A DNA stretch of 64,000 bases from Mycolicibacterium rhodesiae JS60 (lineage in GTDB: Bacteria; Actinomycetota; Actinomycetes; Mycobacteriales; Mycobacteriaceae): the NCBI GenBank assembly GCA_000230935.2, contig AGIQ01000003.1, positions 558,001-622,000 on the forward strand, given 5' to 3'. The translations under genes were made by a program, and so were the position numbers. Below the pieces are notes generated by a model. The model was given only the letters and a program-made list of their open reading frames with translations. It made no database searches and had not been told where the DNA came from. Below, piece by piece: positions 15,789 through 23,805 of this stretch; position 1 is the stretch's first letter; every line of letters starts with the position of its first letter.

Positions 15789-17461
15789 CAGTGCATCACC
15801 TGCTGTTGCTGTTGCTGGCCTTGCTGTTGCTGACCTTGTTGCTGCTGACCGGAGGATTCGGAACCCTTCTCGGCTACCGGGTTCTTGGCGGGTTTGGGAA
15901 TCTTGCGGACGACCTCGGCCGCGCCGAGCTCGCGGGCCGCGACCGACGTCTTCGAGGCCAGCACCCAGGTGTCCTTGGACCCGCCGCCCTGACTGGAATT
16001 CACCACCAGCGAACCCTCGATCAACGCGGTGCGGGTCAGGCCGCCGGGCAGCACCCACACCTCCTCGCCGTCGTTGACGGCGAACGGTCGCAGGTCGACG
16101 TGCCGCGGCGCCAGCGCATCCCCGACCTTGGTCGGCACCGTGGACAGCTGCACCACCGGCTGCGCGATCCAGCCGCGCGGATCACCGATGACCTTCTTGC
16201 GAATCGTGGCCAGTTCCTTTTCGGAGGCGTCCGGGCCGAACACGATCCCGTACCCGCCGGAGCCCTCGACCGGTTTGATCACGAGCTCGTCGAGTCGGTC
16301 GAGGACCTCTTCGCGTTCGTTGTCGAGCCAGCAGCGCAGCGTGTCGACGTTGGCCAGCGACGGTTTCTCGCCGAGGTAGTACTCGATGATGGTCGGCACA
16401 TAGGTGTAGACGAGCTTGTCGTCGCCGACGCCGTTACCGACCGCGCTGGAGATCACCACATTGCCGGCGCGCGCGGCGTTGAGCAGGCCCGCCACCCCCA
16501 GCACGGAGTCGGGGCGGAACTGCATCGGATCGAGGAAGTCGTCGTCGATGCGGCGATAGATCACGTCGACCTGGCGCTCACCCTCGGTGGTGCGCATGTA
16601 GACGACGTTGTCGCGACAGAACAGGTCGCGGCCCTCGACCAGTTCGACACCCATCTGGCGGGCCAGCAGGGAGTGCTCGAAGTAGGCGGAGTTGAACGGG
16701 CCGGGGGTCAGGACGACGACGGTGGGGTCGGCCTCGTTGGTTGCCGCGGCGTTGCGCAGCGCCCGAAGCAGGTGTGACGAGTAGTCGCCGACCGCGCGCA
16801 CCCGGTGGGTGGCGAACAGGTTCGGGAAGACCCGTGCCATCGTGCGCCGGTTCTCCATGACATAGGAGACGCCCGACGGTGAACGCAGGTTGTCCTCCAG
16901 CACCCGGAACGTGCCCTGGGCGTCACGGACCAGGTCGATGCCGGCGACGTGGATGCGCACCCCGTTGGGCGGATTGATCCCGGCGGCCTGCCGATGGAAG
17001 TGCTCGCAGGACGTGATCAACCGGCGCGGGATGACGCCGTCGCGCAGGATCTCCTGGTCGCCGTAGATGTCGTCGAGGTACATCTCCAGCGCCTTGACCC
17101 GCTGGGTGATGCCGCGCTCGAGCCGGGACCATTCGGCGGCGGAGATGACGCGGGGCACCAAGTCGAGCGGGAACGGCCGCTCCTGACCGGACAGCGAGAA
17201 GGTAATGCCCTGGTCAATGAAGGCGCGGCCGAGCGCCTCGGCCCTGGCTTCCAGCTCCTCGGCGTCCGACGGGGCGAGTTCGGCGAAAATCCCCTTGTAC
17301 GGCCCGCGAACGTTGCCCTGGTTGTCGAACATCTCGTCGAAGGCCTTGGCGTACGAGCCCATGTCGTTGTAGCCGCCGAAGATATGGTCGTGTTTACGCG
17401 GCTGTCGCGAACCGTTGCGTGACGACCGGCTGGCTTCCGAAGGCAGGGTACGAAGGCTCAC
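15788..17461 (-). CDS. Circularly permuted type 2 ATP-grasp protein
   Basis: Predicted carboxylate-amine ligase of up to 557 residues. Recognisable are VRGPYKGIFAEL near the N-terminus, the RVLEDNLRSPSGVSYVMENR loop, and the later KPVEGSGGYGIVFG nucleotide-binding loop with RDPRGW-like GDPRGWIAQP. The C-terminus is a low-complexity tail of glutamine runs separated by glycine, coded by repeated CAG/CAA at 15789-15852. GTG 17461 is the longest start; ATG 17362 (MGSYAKAFDEMF), where strong family similarity begins, is an alternative. First gene of the alpha-E/transglutaminase operon, similar to Rv2411c by recall. Confidence 0.85.
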   Translation of the reverse strand: MSLRTLPSEASRSSRNGSRQPRKHDHIFGGYNDMGSYAKAFDEMFDNQGNVRGPYKGIFAELAPSDAEELEARAEALGRAFIDQGITFSLSGQERPFPLDLVPRVISAAEWSRLERGITQRVKALEMYLDDIYGDQEILRDGVIPRRLITSCEHFHRQAAGINPPNGVRIHVAGIDLVRDAQGTFRVLEDNLRSPSGVSYVMENRRTMARVFPNLFATHRVRAVGDYSSHLLRALRNAAATNEADPTVVVLTPGPFNSAYFEHSLLARQMGVELVEGRDLFCRDNVVYMRTTEGERQVDVIYRRIDDDFLDPMQFRPDSVLGVAGLLNAARAGNVVISSAVGNGVGDDKLVYTYVPTIIEYYLGEKPSLANVDTLRCWLDNEREEVLDRLDELVIKPVEGSGGYGIVFGPDASEKELATIRKKVIGDPRGWIAQPVVQLSTVPTKVGDALAPRHVDLRPFAVNDGEEVWVLPGGLTRTALIEGSLVVNSSQGGGSKDTWVLASKTSVAARELGAAEVVRKIPKPAKNPVAEKGSESSGQQQQGQQQQGQQQQQQVMH

Positions 17462-17537
17462 CCGTCACATGCTGCCGCACTATCGCCGTTTCGGCAGGCC
17501 AGTGAGCTCCGCTTTGGGAGATTGACGTCCTCACTGG

Positions 17538-17543
17538 TACCCT
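17538..17543 (+). promoter_or_regulatory. rpsT: -10 box (TACCCT) of rpsT
   Basis: TACCCT with TTGGGA at 17514-17519 as a possible -35 (18-bp spacer). A transcript from here would have a leader of about 70 bases before the rpsT start. Confidence 0.45.
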
Positions 17544-17618
17544 GAACAGTCGCTGCCCGAGGGCCCGACGGCCCCGGCAAGACAGAGACCCCCAAGCTTG
17601 AAAACGAGGAACTAACGC

Positions 17619-17879
17619 GTGGCCAACATCAAGTCGCAGGAAAAGCGCATCCGCACCAACGAGCGGCGCCGTGTGCGCAACAAGTCGGTAAAGAGCTCGC
17701 TGCACACTGCGATCCGCGGGTTCCGTGAGGCAGCCGCCGAGGGCGACAAGGACAAGGCCGCCGAGCTGCTGGTGTCGACCAGCCGCAAGCTGGACAAAGC
17801 CGCCAGCAAGGGCGTGATTCACAAGAACCAGGCGGCCAACAAGAAGTCCGCGCTGGCTCAGGCCTTCAACAAGATCTGA
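17619..17879 (+). CDS. rpsT: 30S ribosomal protein S20
   Basis: Small basic ribosomal protein of 86 residues that binds 16S rRNA in the 30S body. The sequence ANIKSQEKRIRTNERRR, KSSLHTAIR and the C-terminal KGVIHKNQAANKKSALAQAFN are the S20 signatures. It starts at GTG 17619-17621 with GAGGAA upstream. Monocistronic, convergent with holA whose stop begins one base after the rpsT stop. Confidence 0.97.
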   Translation: MANIKSQEKRIRTNERRRVRNKSVKSSLHTAIRGFREAAAEGDKDKAAELLVSTSRKLDKAASKGVIHKNQAANKKSALAQAFNKI

Positions 17880-17880
17880 T

Positions 17881-18855
17881 TCAGTCCCGGCCGCTACCGG
17901 CGGCCAGGTGCGCGACCTTGCGCACCGCATCCTCAAGGGCGTAGTCGGCGTCGGCCGCTACGCCTTTGACATCTGCATTCAGCGCCGCCACCAGCCGGAT
18001 CGCGGTCGCCACCTTGTCGCGTGACCATCTCCGCGACTGTTTCTGCGCCTTCTGGATGCGCCACGGCGGCATGCCCAGCTCGCCGGCCAGCCGGTACGGG
18101 TCTCCCGACAGCGGCGCCACGCGGGCGATCGTGTGCAACGCCTCGGCCAGCGCGTCGGCCAAGACGACGTGCGGGACGCCGGCCATCATCGCCCACCGCA
18201 GCGCTTCGGCCGACCCTGCGACATCGCCGACCACGGCCTTGTCGGCAATTTCGAAGCCGGTGACCTCGGCCTTGCCGCTGTGATAGCGCCGGACCGCGAC
18301 CGCGTCGATCCGGCCGTCGGTGTCGGCGACCAGCTGCGAGCAGGCCGCCGCGAGTTCCCGGATGTCGGAGCCGACGGCGTCGAGCAGTGCGGTGACCGTG
18401 TTGTCGTCGACCTTGACCTTCAGCGCGCGGAACTCGGCACGGACGAAGTCGGCCCGTTCGGCGGGCTTGGTGATCTTGGCGCACGGGTGCACCTGGGCGC
18501 CGAGCTTCTTCAGCTGATCGGCCAGCGCCTTGGCCCGTCCGCCGCCGGAATGCACGACCGCCAGCACCGTGCCCGGCGGCAGGTCGGCGGCCGCGTTGGC
18601 GATCAGCTCGACAGCCTCCTTGCCCGCTTCGCCGGCCGACTCGAGCACGACCACCCGCTCGTCGGCGAACAACGACGGGCTAAGCAGTTCGGCGAGCTCG
18701 TTGACCGACACCTCACCGGCGCGCAGCCGGTCCACCGGGACGTCGGCGCTGCCGGCCGTGGCGCGGGCGGTCCGCAGCACCTCGGAGATGGCGCGGTCGA
18801 CGAGTAGCTCCTCGTCACCCAGGATCAGATGCAGGCCCGCCGTCTCGCTCACCAC
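17881..18855 (-). CDS. holA: DNA polymerase III subunit delta
   Basis: Clamp-loader delta subunit of 324 residues. It starts with LHLILGDEELLVDRAISEV, the divergent AAA+ first strand without a functional P-loop, and continues through LFADERVVVLE and a C-terminal collar domain (WRIQKAQKQSRRW). Two adjacent GTG codons at 18853-18855 and 18850-18852 can serve as start. It overlaps the end of comEC by 41 bp, which places it in the comEA-comEC-holA transcript. Confidence 0.92.
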   Translation of the reverse strand: MVSETAGLHLILGDEELLVDRAISEVLRTARATAGSADVPVDRLRAGEVSVNELAELLSPSLFADERVVVLESAGEAGKEAVELIANAAADLPPGTVLAVVHSGGGRAKALADQLKKLGAQVHPCAKITKPAERADFVRAEFRALKVKVDDNTVTALLDAVGSDIRELAAACSQLVADTDGRIDAVAVRRYHSGKAEVTGFEIADKAVVGDVAGSAEALRWAMMAGVPHVVLADALAEALHTIARVAPLSGDPYRLAGELGMPPWRIQKAQKQSRRWSRDKVATAIRLVAALNADVKGVAADADYALEDAVRKVAHLAAGSGRD

Positions 18856-20341
18856 CCGATCGTTTCACGACCGGCCGACACCGGCTGACACCGACCTTGA
18901 ACCCGCGCCACAGCGCCACGGCGGCCAGTGCGGCTCCGGCGACCGTCACCACCCCGGCGAACCCGGACGGCACCGGCACCGAAGCACCTGGAAGCTCCGC
19001 GGCCGTGGACGCCACGCGCAGCAGCCACCACAGCTCCGGGCCGGTGAAGCGGATCAGCAGACCAGCGGCAGGCGGCGCGAGGCAGCAGACTGCCGCTGCC
19101 GCGGTGCCCAGCACGGTGATCGGCGGAATGACCACAGCGACAGCCAGATTGGCGAGCACGCCGACCACACTGAGCCGCCCGGAGATCGCCGCCACCAGCG
19201 GTGCGGTGACCAGCTGGGCGGCCAGCGCGATGCAGACCGCCTCGGCCAGCGGCTTCGGCCAGCCGCGTGCGATCAACCGCGCGGCCCAGCCTGGCGCCAA
19301 GACGACGAGTGCGGCGGTCGCCGAAACGGACAACGCGAAGCCGGCGTCGACCGCCAATTGTGGTGCCAGGATCAGCAATCCGAGCACCGTCGCCGAGAGC
19401 ACCGGGATGGCCTGGCGCCTGCGGGCGCTCAAGATGGCGAGCAGCGCGATCGCGCCCATCACGGCGGCGCGCAGCACACTGGCGGTGGGCTGCACCACGA
19501 CGACGAATGCCAGCAGCGCCAACGCCGCCAGGCCCACTGCTGCCCGCGGGCCGACGAGGCCCGCCGACAGCAGCACCGTCCCGCACACGATCGTGACGTT
19601 GGCTCCCGATACGGCCATCAGATGGGTCAAACCGGCGGTCCGGAATTGCGTTGTGGTTCCGGCACTGACGGTCGAGGTGTCGCCGAGCACGAGCCCGGGC
19701 AGGATCGCGGCCTGATCGGCGGGCAGCACGTTGCGCGCCTGAAAAGCGAAGCGTTCACGGACCGTGCGAGCCGCGCGCTGCAGCGGCGACGCCCGGCCCA
19801 GCGTCGGCTCGCCGGTGGCATTGAGCACGGCTACCGTGAGGTCGTGGCGGGTCGGCCGGGTGATACGGGCCTTGAACCGGGCGGGCTGGCCCGCGCTCAG
19901 CTCGGCAAAACCGGGCATCGAAGCGAAAACCACTACCCTGCCCGATATTTCGCCGCCGTCCAGCTCCGCCAGCGCGCCCCGAAACATCAACCGTCCGCTG
20001 CCCAATGCCCGGGGGTCTTCCGCCGGCGTCACCGTCACCGCGGCCACCGTGCCGAACCGTTGGGCGATCGGATGGTCACGCACCGCGCCACTGCGCAGTG
20101 TGGCCGCCAGGGCGAAACCCGCCCCGATCACCGCAGCGCCGATCACCGCGACGGCACCCGTACGCAGCACCGGCCGAGTATCCCCGCACCAACGGGCCAA
20201 CCCCGCCCAGCCGATCCCCACCGCCGCACACGCCGCCATCAACACCGGCCCGATCGCCCAGGTGATACCCGCGGCGGTGACCACCCAGGCGGCCGTCGCC
20301 GCCGGCACCAGGCGCAGATCCAGCGCGGCCGCGTCCGTCAC
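18815..20341 (-). CDS. comEC: ComEC/Rec2-like membrane protein, competence domain only
   Basis: The 508-residue protein has an N-terminal pair of helices, a soluble OB-like segment (about 85-200) and the polytopic Competence domain with the signature GLTHLMAVSGANVTI near 230-245. The C-terminal metallo-beta-lactamase nuclease domain of Bacillus ComEC is absent; the protein ends shortly after the last helix. In naturally competent bacteria ComEC is the inner-membrane DNA channel. GTG 20339-20341 overlaps the comEA stop as GTGA. Confidence 0.88.
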   Translation of the reverse strand: MTDAAALDLRLVPAATAAWVVTAAGITWAIGPVLMAACAAVGIGWAGLARWCGDTRPVLRTGAVAVIGAAVIGAGFALAATLRSGAVRDHPIAQRFGTVAAVTVTPAEDPRALGSGRLMFRGALAELDGGEISGRVVVFASMPGFAELSAGQPARFKARITRPTRHDLTVAVLNATGEPTLGRASPLQRAARTVRERFAFQARNVLPADQAAILPGLVLGDTSTVSAGTTTQFRTAGLTHLMAVSGANVTIVCGTVLLSAGLVGPRAAVGLAALALLAFVVVVQPTASVLRAAVMGAIALLAILSARRRQAIPVLSATVLGLLILAPQLAVDAGFALSVSATAALVVLAPGWAARLIARGWPKPLAEAVCIALAAQLVTAPLVAAISGRLSVVGVLANLAVAVVIPPITVLGTAAAAVCCLAPPAAGLLIRFTGPELWWLLRVASTAAELPGASVPVPSGFAGVVTVAGAALAAVALWRGFKVGVSRCRPVVKRSGGERDGGPASDPG

Positions 20342-21120
20342 ACCCGGACCAGCGCCCGCAGTTTCTCCAGCCGCGCCGGGCCGATGCCGTCGACATCGCC
20401 GAGTTGGTCCACGCTGCTGAACTTTCCGTTGGCGTCGCGCCAGGCCACGATCGCGGCGGCCGTCACCGGCCCGACACCGGGCAGTGCGTCGAGCTGTTCG
20501 ACGGTGGCGGTGTTCAGGTCCACAGGTTCGGTGGGCGGGCCCTTCCCCGGCGCAGCCGGTGGCGTGGCGGCGGCCGGCGGTCCCCCGCTGACCGAGCTGC
20601 CGAGTGCGGTCGGCTGGCCTGCCGGAGTGCCGATACCGACGACGATCTGCTCGCCGTCGCTGAGGTGGCGGGCCAGGTTCAATCCCAGGGTGTCGGCCCC
20701 ACCGATCGCGCCACCGGCGGCCGATACGGCGTCGGCGATACGAGCGTCGGGGGCCAGCGTCACCAGGCCTGGTTTGGCGACAAGTCCGACGACGCTGACG
20801 ACGACGGGGCGGTTGGCGTCCGGGCTGGGCCGCGCGGACGCAGAGGACACCATTTCCACCGGCGGGAGTTTGGCCGACACGACGGGCGGTGGATCATCGC
20901 GCATCAGTGCGAACACCGTGATGAGCACGGCGACAACGGCGATCACCGCAAGGGCGATGCCACCGGCGCGGCCGGGGTCGGCCCGGATCGCGGCAACCCA
21001 GCCGCGGGAGGCGTTCCCGTCGGGAATCCAGCTGGGCACTTCGATCTCGTCGTCGGCCTCCTCCTCGGCGTCATCGGGTTCGCCGACACGCAGGCGGGCC
21101 AACGGCTGCTCGGTTCGCAT
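20338..21120 (-). CDS. comEA: ComEA-like helix-hairpin-helix DNA-binding membrane protein
   Basis: A 260-residue protein with a cytoplasmic acidic N-terminus, one membrane helix near 55-72 (GGIALAVIAVVAVLITVFAL), an SLBB-type domain (VVSVVGLVAKPGLVTLAPDARIADAV), a Pro/Ala/Gly linker and a C-terminal HhH pair (VDLNTATVEQLDALPGVGPVTAAAI). This is the ComEA plan: an anchored periplasmic DNA receptor. ATG 21118-21120 is chosen over a start 93 bp earlier because a TACGTT -10 box ends six bases before it. First gene of comEA-comEC-holA. Confidence 0.9.
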   Translation of the reverse strand: MRTEQPLARLRVGEPDDAEEEADDEIEVPSWIPDGNASRGWVAAIRADPGRAGGIALAVIAVVAVLITVFALMRDDPPPVVSAKLPPVEMVSSASARPSPDANRPVVVSVVGLVAKPGLVTLAPDARIADAVSAAGGAIGGADTLGLNLARHLSDGEQIVVGIGTPAGQPTALGSSVSGGPPAAATPPAAPGKGPPTEPVDLNTATVEQLDALPGVGPVTAAAIVAWRDANGKFSSVDQLGDVDGIGPARLEKLRALVRV

Positions 21121-21126
21121 GCCGCG

Positions 21127-21132
21127 AACGTA
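21127..21132 (-). promoter_or_regulatory. comEA: -10 box (TACGTT) of comEA, leaderless
   Basis: The complement reads TACGTT, six bases, then ATG 21120. No Shine-Dalgarno is present, so the mRNA would begin at the start codon. Confidence 0.5.
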
Positions 21133-21201
21133 AGCCGCGCGGACCACCCGAATCCGCTGTGCGGGACGTCTGGTGGCGTACCTGTGGATGAATCCGCAAC
21201 T

Positions 21202-21209
21202 GTGTACAC
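21202..21209. promoter_or_regulatory. Palindrome GTGTACAC
   Basis: Perfect 8-bp palindrome 29 bp before the ATG at 21238, in the divergent region with comEA. It could be an operator core; too short to be confident. Confidence 0.2.
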
Positions 21210-21237
21210 GCAAGCGCCTAGCCAGGGAGGACCACCC

Positions 21238-22308
21238 ATGACCGCCGTGACCGACCGCCCTATTCGCGTGATCCAGTGGACCACCGGCAACATCGGCCGC
21301 CGGTCGCTACACGCGATCATCAGCCGGCCGGACATGGAGCTGGTCGGGGTGTACGCCCACGGCGCCGACAAGGTCGGTGTCGATGCCGCCGACCTGTCGG
21401 GCTGGGCCCAAGAACATGGTCAGCCCACCGGGATCACCGCGACCAACGACATCGATGCGCTGCTGGCGGCCAAGCCCGACGCCTGCTGCTACAACCCGCT
21501 CTGGCCGAATGTCGACGAATTGGTCCGACTGCTGGAGGCCGGGGTCAACGTGTGCTCGTCAGCGGCGTGGATCACCGGCGGGAAGCAGTCCCCGGAGGAT
21601 CTGGCGCGGATCCGAAAGGCTTGCGAGCAAGGCAATTCCACGATCTTCGGCAGCGGCGCGCACCCCGGGATGACGAACATGGTCGGCATGGTGCTCTCCG
21701 GCTCGTGTGAGCGTGTCGACGAGATCCGGATCACCGAGTCCGTGGATTGCTCGACCTACGAGTCGGCGGGTACCCAGTCCGCGATGGGCTTCGGCTGCGC
21801 CCCGGACACGCCCGGGCTGGAAGAGAGTGTGCGCCGCGAGAGCGAGGTGTTCGCCGAGTCCGCGGCGATGATGGCCGACGCGATCGGCGCCACGCTGGAC
21901 CGGATGACGTTCGACGTCACGTTCACCACCGCCACCGGCGACAGCGACCTCGGATTCATGACGATCCCGGAGGGCACTGTCGGCGGCGTGTACGGCTATC
22001 ACCGGGGCTGGGTCGGCGACCGCAATGTCGTCAGTGTCGGCTTCAACTGGATCATGGGCAATCACGTCGTTCCACCCAAACCGCTCGAGCACGGCCACGT
22101 CATCCAGGTATTCGGTGTGCCGAACATGCGCACGGTGCTGCATTGCCTGCCGCCGAAGAACTGGCCCGAGCCCGGCTTCATGGGCCTGGGCATGATCTAC
22201 ACCGCCCTGCCGGTGACCAACGCGGTGCCTGCCGTCGTCGCGGCCAAACCGGGCATCGTGACGCTGGCCGACCTGCCCCCGGTGACCGGCAGATTCTCCG
22301 CGACGTAG
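21238..22308 (+). CDS. Dihydrodipicolinate reductase-like NAD(P)H-dependent amine dehydrogenase family protein
   Basis: A 356-residue oxidoreductase. The N-terminal Rossmann fold is shown by IRVIQWTTGNIGRRSLHAI; the rest resembles the diaminopimelate dehydrogenase/dihydrodipicolinate reductase superfamily that is expanded in mycobacteria. True DapB residues for lysine synthesis are not evident, so the substrate is unknown. AGGGAGG lies seven bases before ATG 21238; a longer in-frame start is possible but unsupported. Stands alone between comEA and the YceI gene. Confidence 0.8.
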   Translation: MTAVTDRPIRVIQWTTGNIGRRSLHAIISRPDMELVGVYAHGADKVGVDAADLSGWAQEHGQPTGITATNDIDALLAAKPDACCYNPLWPNVDELVRLLEAGVNVCSSAAWITGGKQSPEDLARIRKACEQGNSTIFGSGAHPGMTNMVGMVLSGSCERVDEIRITESVDCSTYESAGTQSAMGFGCAPDTPGLEESVRRESEVFAESAAMMADAIGATLDRMTFDVTFTTATGDSDLGFMTIPEGTVGGVYGYHRGWVGDRNVVSVGFNWIMGNHVVPPKPLEHGHVIQVFGVPNMRTVLHCLPPKNWPEPGFMGLGMIYTALPVTNAVPAVVAAKPGIVTLADLPPVTGRFSAT

Positions 22309-22325
22309 ACCGACGGGAATTGATC

Positions 22326-22339
22326 CGGACTACAGTCCG
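22326..22339. promoter_or_regulatory. Palindrome CGGACT-AC-AGTCCG upstream of the YceI gene
   Basis: Perfect 6+2+6 inverted repeat, 62 bp before the YceI start and directly after a TTGATC that could be a -35 element. The placement over the promoter suggests a repressor or redox-regulator site. Confidence 0.4.
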
Positions 22340-22401
22340 TTTACTCCGGGGTGTAGCGCCGGGGACCGGGTCCGGCAGCACCGGATCAAGGAGAACCCCC
22401 G

Positions 22402-22953
22402 ATGACCGCACCGGCTCAGACCACCGACCTCACCACTGGAACCTGGGCGATTGACCCAGTCCACTCGTCGATCAGCTTCTCGGTACGCCACCTCGTCGTC
22501 AGCAAGGTCCGCGGGACCTTCGGCACGTTCAGCGGTGCGGTGACCGTGGCATCCGACGGCACCCCGTCGGTATCCGCTGAGATCGACGTCGCGTCGGTGC
22601 ACTCCGGCAACGAACAGCGCGATGCCCACCTGCGCGCGCCCGATTTCTTCGACGTCGAGAAGTACCCGACCGCCACATTCGTCTCGACGTCGGTGACCCC
22701 TGACGGCGAGAACTACCTTCTGGATGGCGACTTCACCCTCAAGGGCGTGACCCGGCGGATCAGCCTGGCGTGCCAGTTCAACGGCGTGAACCCCGGCATG
22801 GGGTACGGCGCGGTCGCCGGCTTCGAGGCTTCGGTTGTATTGAACCGCAAGGACTTCGGTATCGACATCGACATGCCGCTGGAGACCGGTGGAGCTGTCG
22901 TCGGCGACAAGGTCACCATCACGTTGGAGATCGAAGCACTCAGGCAGGCCTGA
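22402..22953 (+). CDS. YceI-family protein
   Basis: A 183-residue lipocalin-like beta-barrel protein that in this family binds polyprenoid/isoprenoid ligands. The conserved TGTWAIDPVHSSISFSVRHL start, SGNEQRDAHLRAPDFFDVEKYPTATF loop and LKGVTRRI are all present. It has no signal peptide, unlike E. coli YceI, so it should be cytoplasmic. AAGGAG stands before the ATG. Its 3' end overlaps the convergent DegV gene by 14 bp. A palindrome sits over its probable promoter. Confidence 0.9.
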   Translation: MTAPAQTTDLTTGTWAIDPVHSSISFSVRHLVVSKVRGTFGTFSGAVTVASDGTPSVSAEIDVASVHSGNEQRDAHLRAPDFFDVEKYPTATFVSTSVTPDGENYLLDGDFTLKGVTRRISLACQFNGVNPGMGYGAVAGFEASVVLNRKDFGIDIDMPLETGGAVVGDKVTITLEIEALRQA

Positions 22954-23803
22954 TCGGTCCGGGCGGGGCGGGGTCGACGGCGACGACGACCCCCACCGCG
23001 CCGGCGCCGACGTGCACGCCGAGCACCGGGCCCAGGTCGGTGATGACGGCGTCGCCACAACCGGGCAGGGCCGCAGCCAGAGTGGCCGCCAAATCGGCTG
23101 CGACGTCCGGGTTGTCGATATGGTGGACGGCGAGCGACGCCCGCTGCTCGCCGACCACCTCGAGCACCTGCTCGATCATCGCGGCCTGGGCTTTGGATGC
23201 GGTGCGCACCCGCTGGGCCAGCACCAGCCGGCCCTGCTCGTCGATGCGCAGCAGCGGCTTGAGCGCAAGCGCGGTGCCGAGCCAGGATGCCGCGGTGCCG
23301 ATCCGGCCGCTGCGGCGCAAGTTGTCCAGTCGCTGCACGACGATGTAGGCGCGCACCCGCGAAACCGCCGATTCCGCCTCGGCGGCAACGGTTTCGAGGT
23401 CGGCACCCGCGAATGCCGCCCGCGCGGCGGCGAGCGCCACAAATCCCGTGCCCATCGCCGTCGACTTCGAGTCGATCACTCGCACCGCCCCGCCGAACTC
23501 ACGGGCGGCGTATTCGGCGGCGCCCAGCGTGCTGGAGAGCTCGCCGGAGATGTGGACGGCCACCACGCCGTCACCGCAGCTGTCGCGCAACGCATCCCGG
23601 TAGGCCCCGGTGAGTTCGCTCGGGGTGGCGCCCGCCGTCGTCACATGCCCGCGCTGGTACAGATCGGCGGGGACGGCATCGACACCGTCCCGCAGATCCT
23701 GGCCGTCGACCAGGATGTGCAGCGGCACAACGCGGATGTCGCAGGCCCGGACCTCATCTGTCGGCAGCCGAGCCGACGAGTCGGTGACCACGATGACGGC
23801 CAT
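22940..23803 (-). CDS. DegV-family fatty-acid-binding protein
   Basis: A 287-residue DegV protein, the family that includes fatty-acid carrier FakB. The N-terminal VIVVTDSSARLP, the HISGELSST lipid head-group loop and VQRLDNLRRSGRIG are typical. A FakA kinase is not in the window. It starts two bases after the octT stop and is the last gene of the nadD-rsfS-gpgP-octT-degV run, suggesting that an acyl donor for the octanoyl transfer might be involved; that link is inference. Confidence 0.9.
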   Translation of the reverse strand: MAVIVVTDSSARLPTDEVRACDIRVVPLHILVDGQDLRDGVDAVPADLYQRGHVTTAGATPSELTGAYRDALRDSCGDGVVAVHISGELSSTLGAAEYAAREFGGAVRVIDSKSTAMGTGFVALAAARAAFAGADLETVAAEAESAVSRVRAYIVVQRLDNLRRSGRIGTAASWLGTALALKPLLRIDEQGRLVLAQRVRTASKAQAAMIEQVLEVVGEQRASLAVHHIDNPDVAADLAATLAAALPGCGDAVITDLGPVLGVHVGAGAVGVVVAVDPAPPGPIRPA

Positions 23804-23805
23804 GG

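Noticed and set aside
18530..21133. 867-codon plus-strand frame opposite comEC/comEA/holA
   Set aside because: No recognisable domain and an Arg/His/Gln-rich composition; the minus-strand genes have clear motifs and coupled starts.
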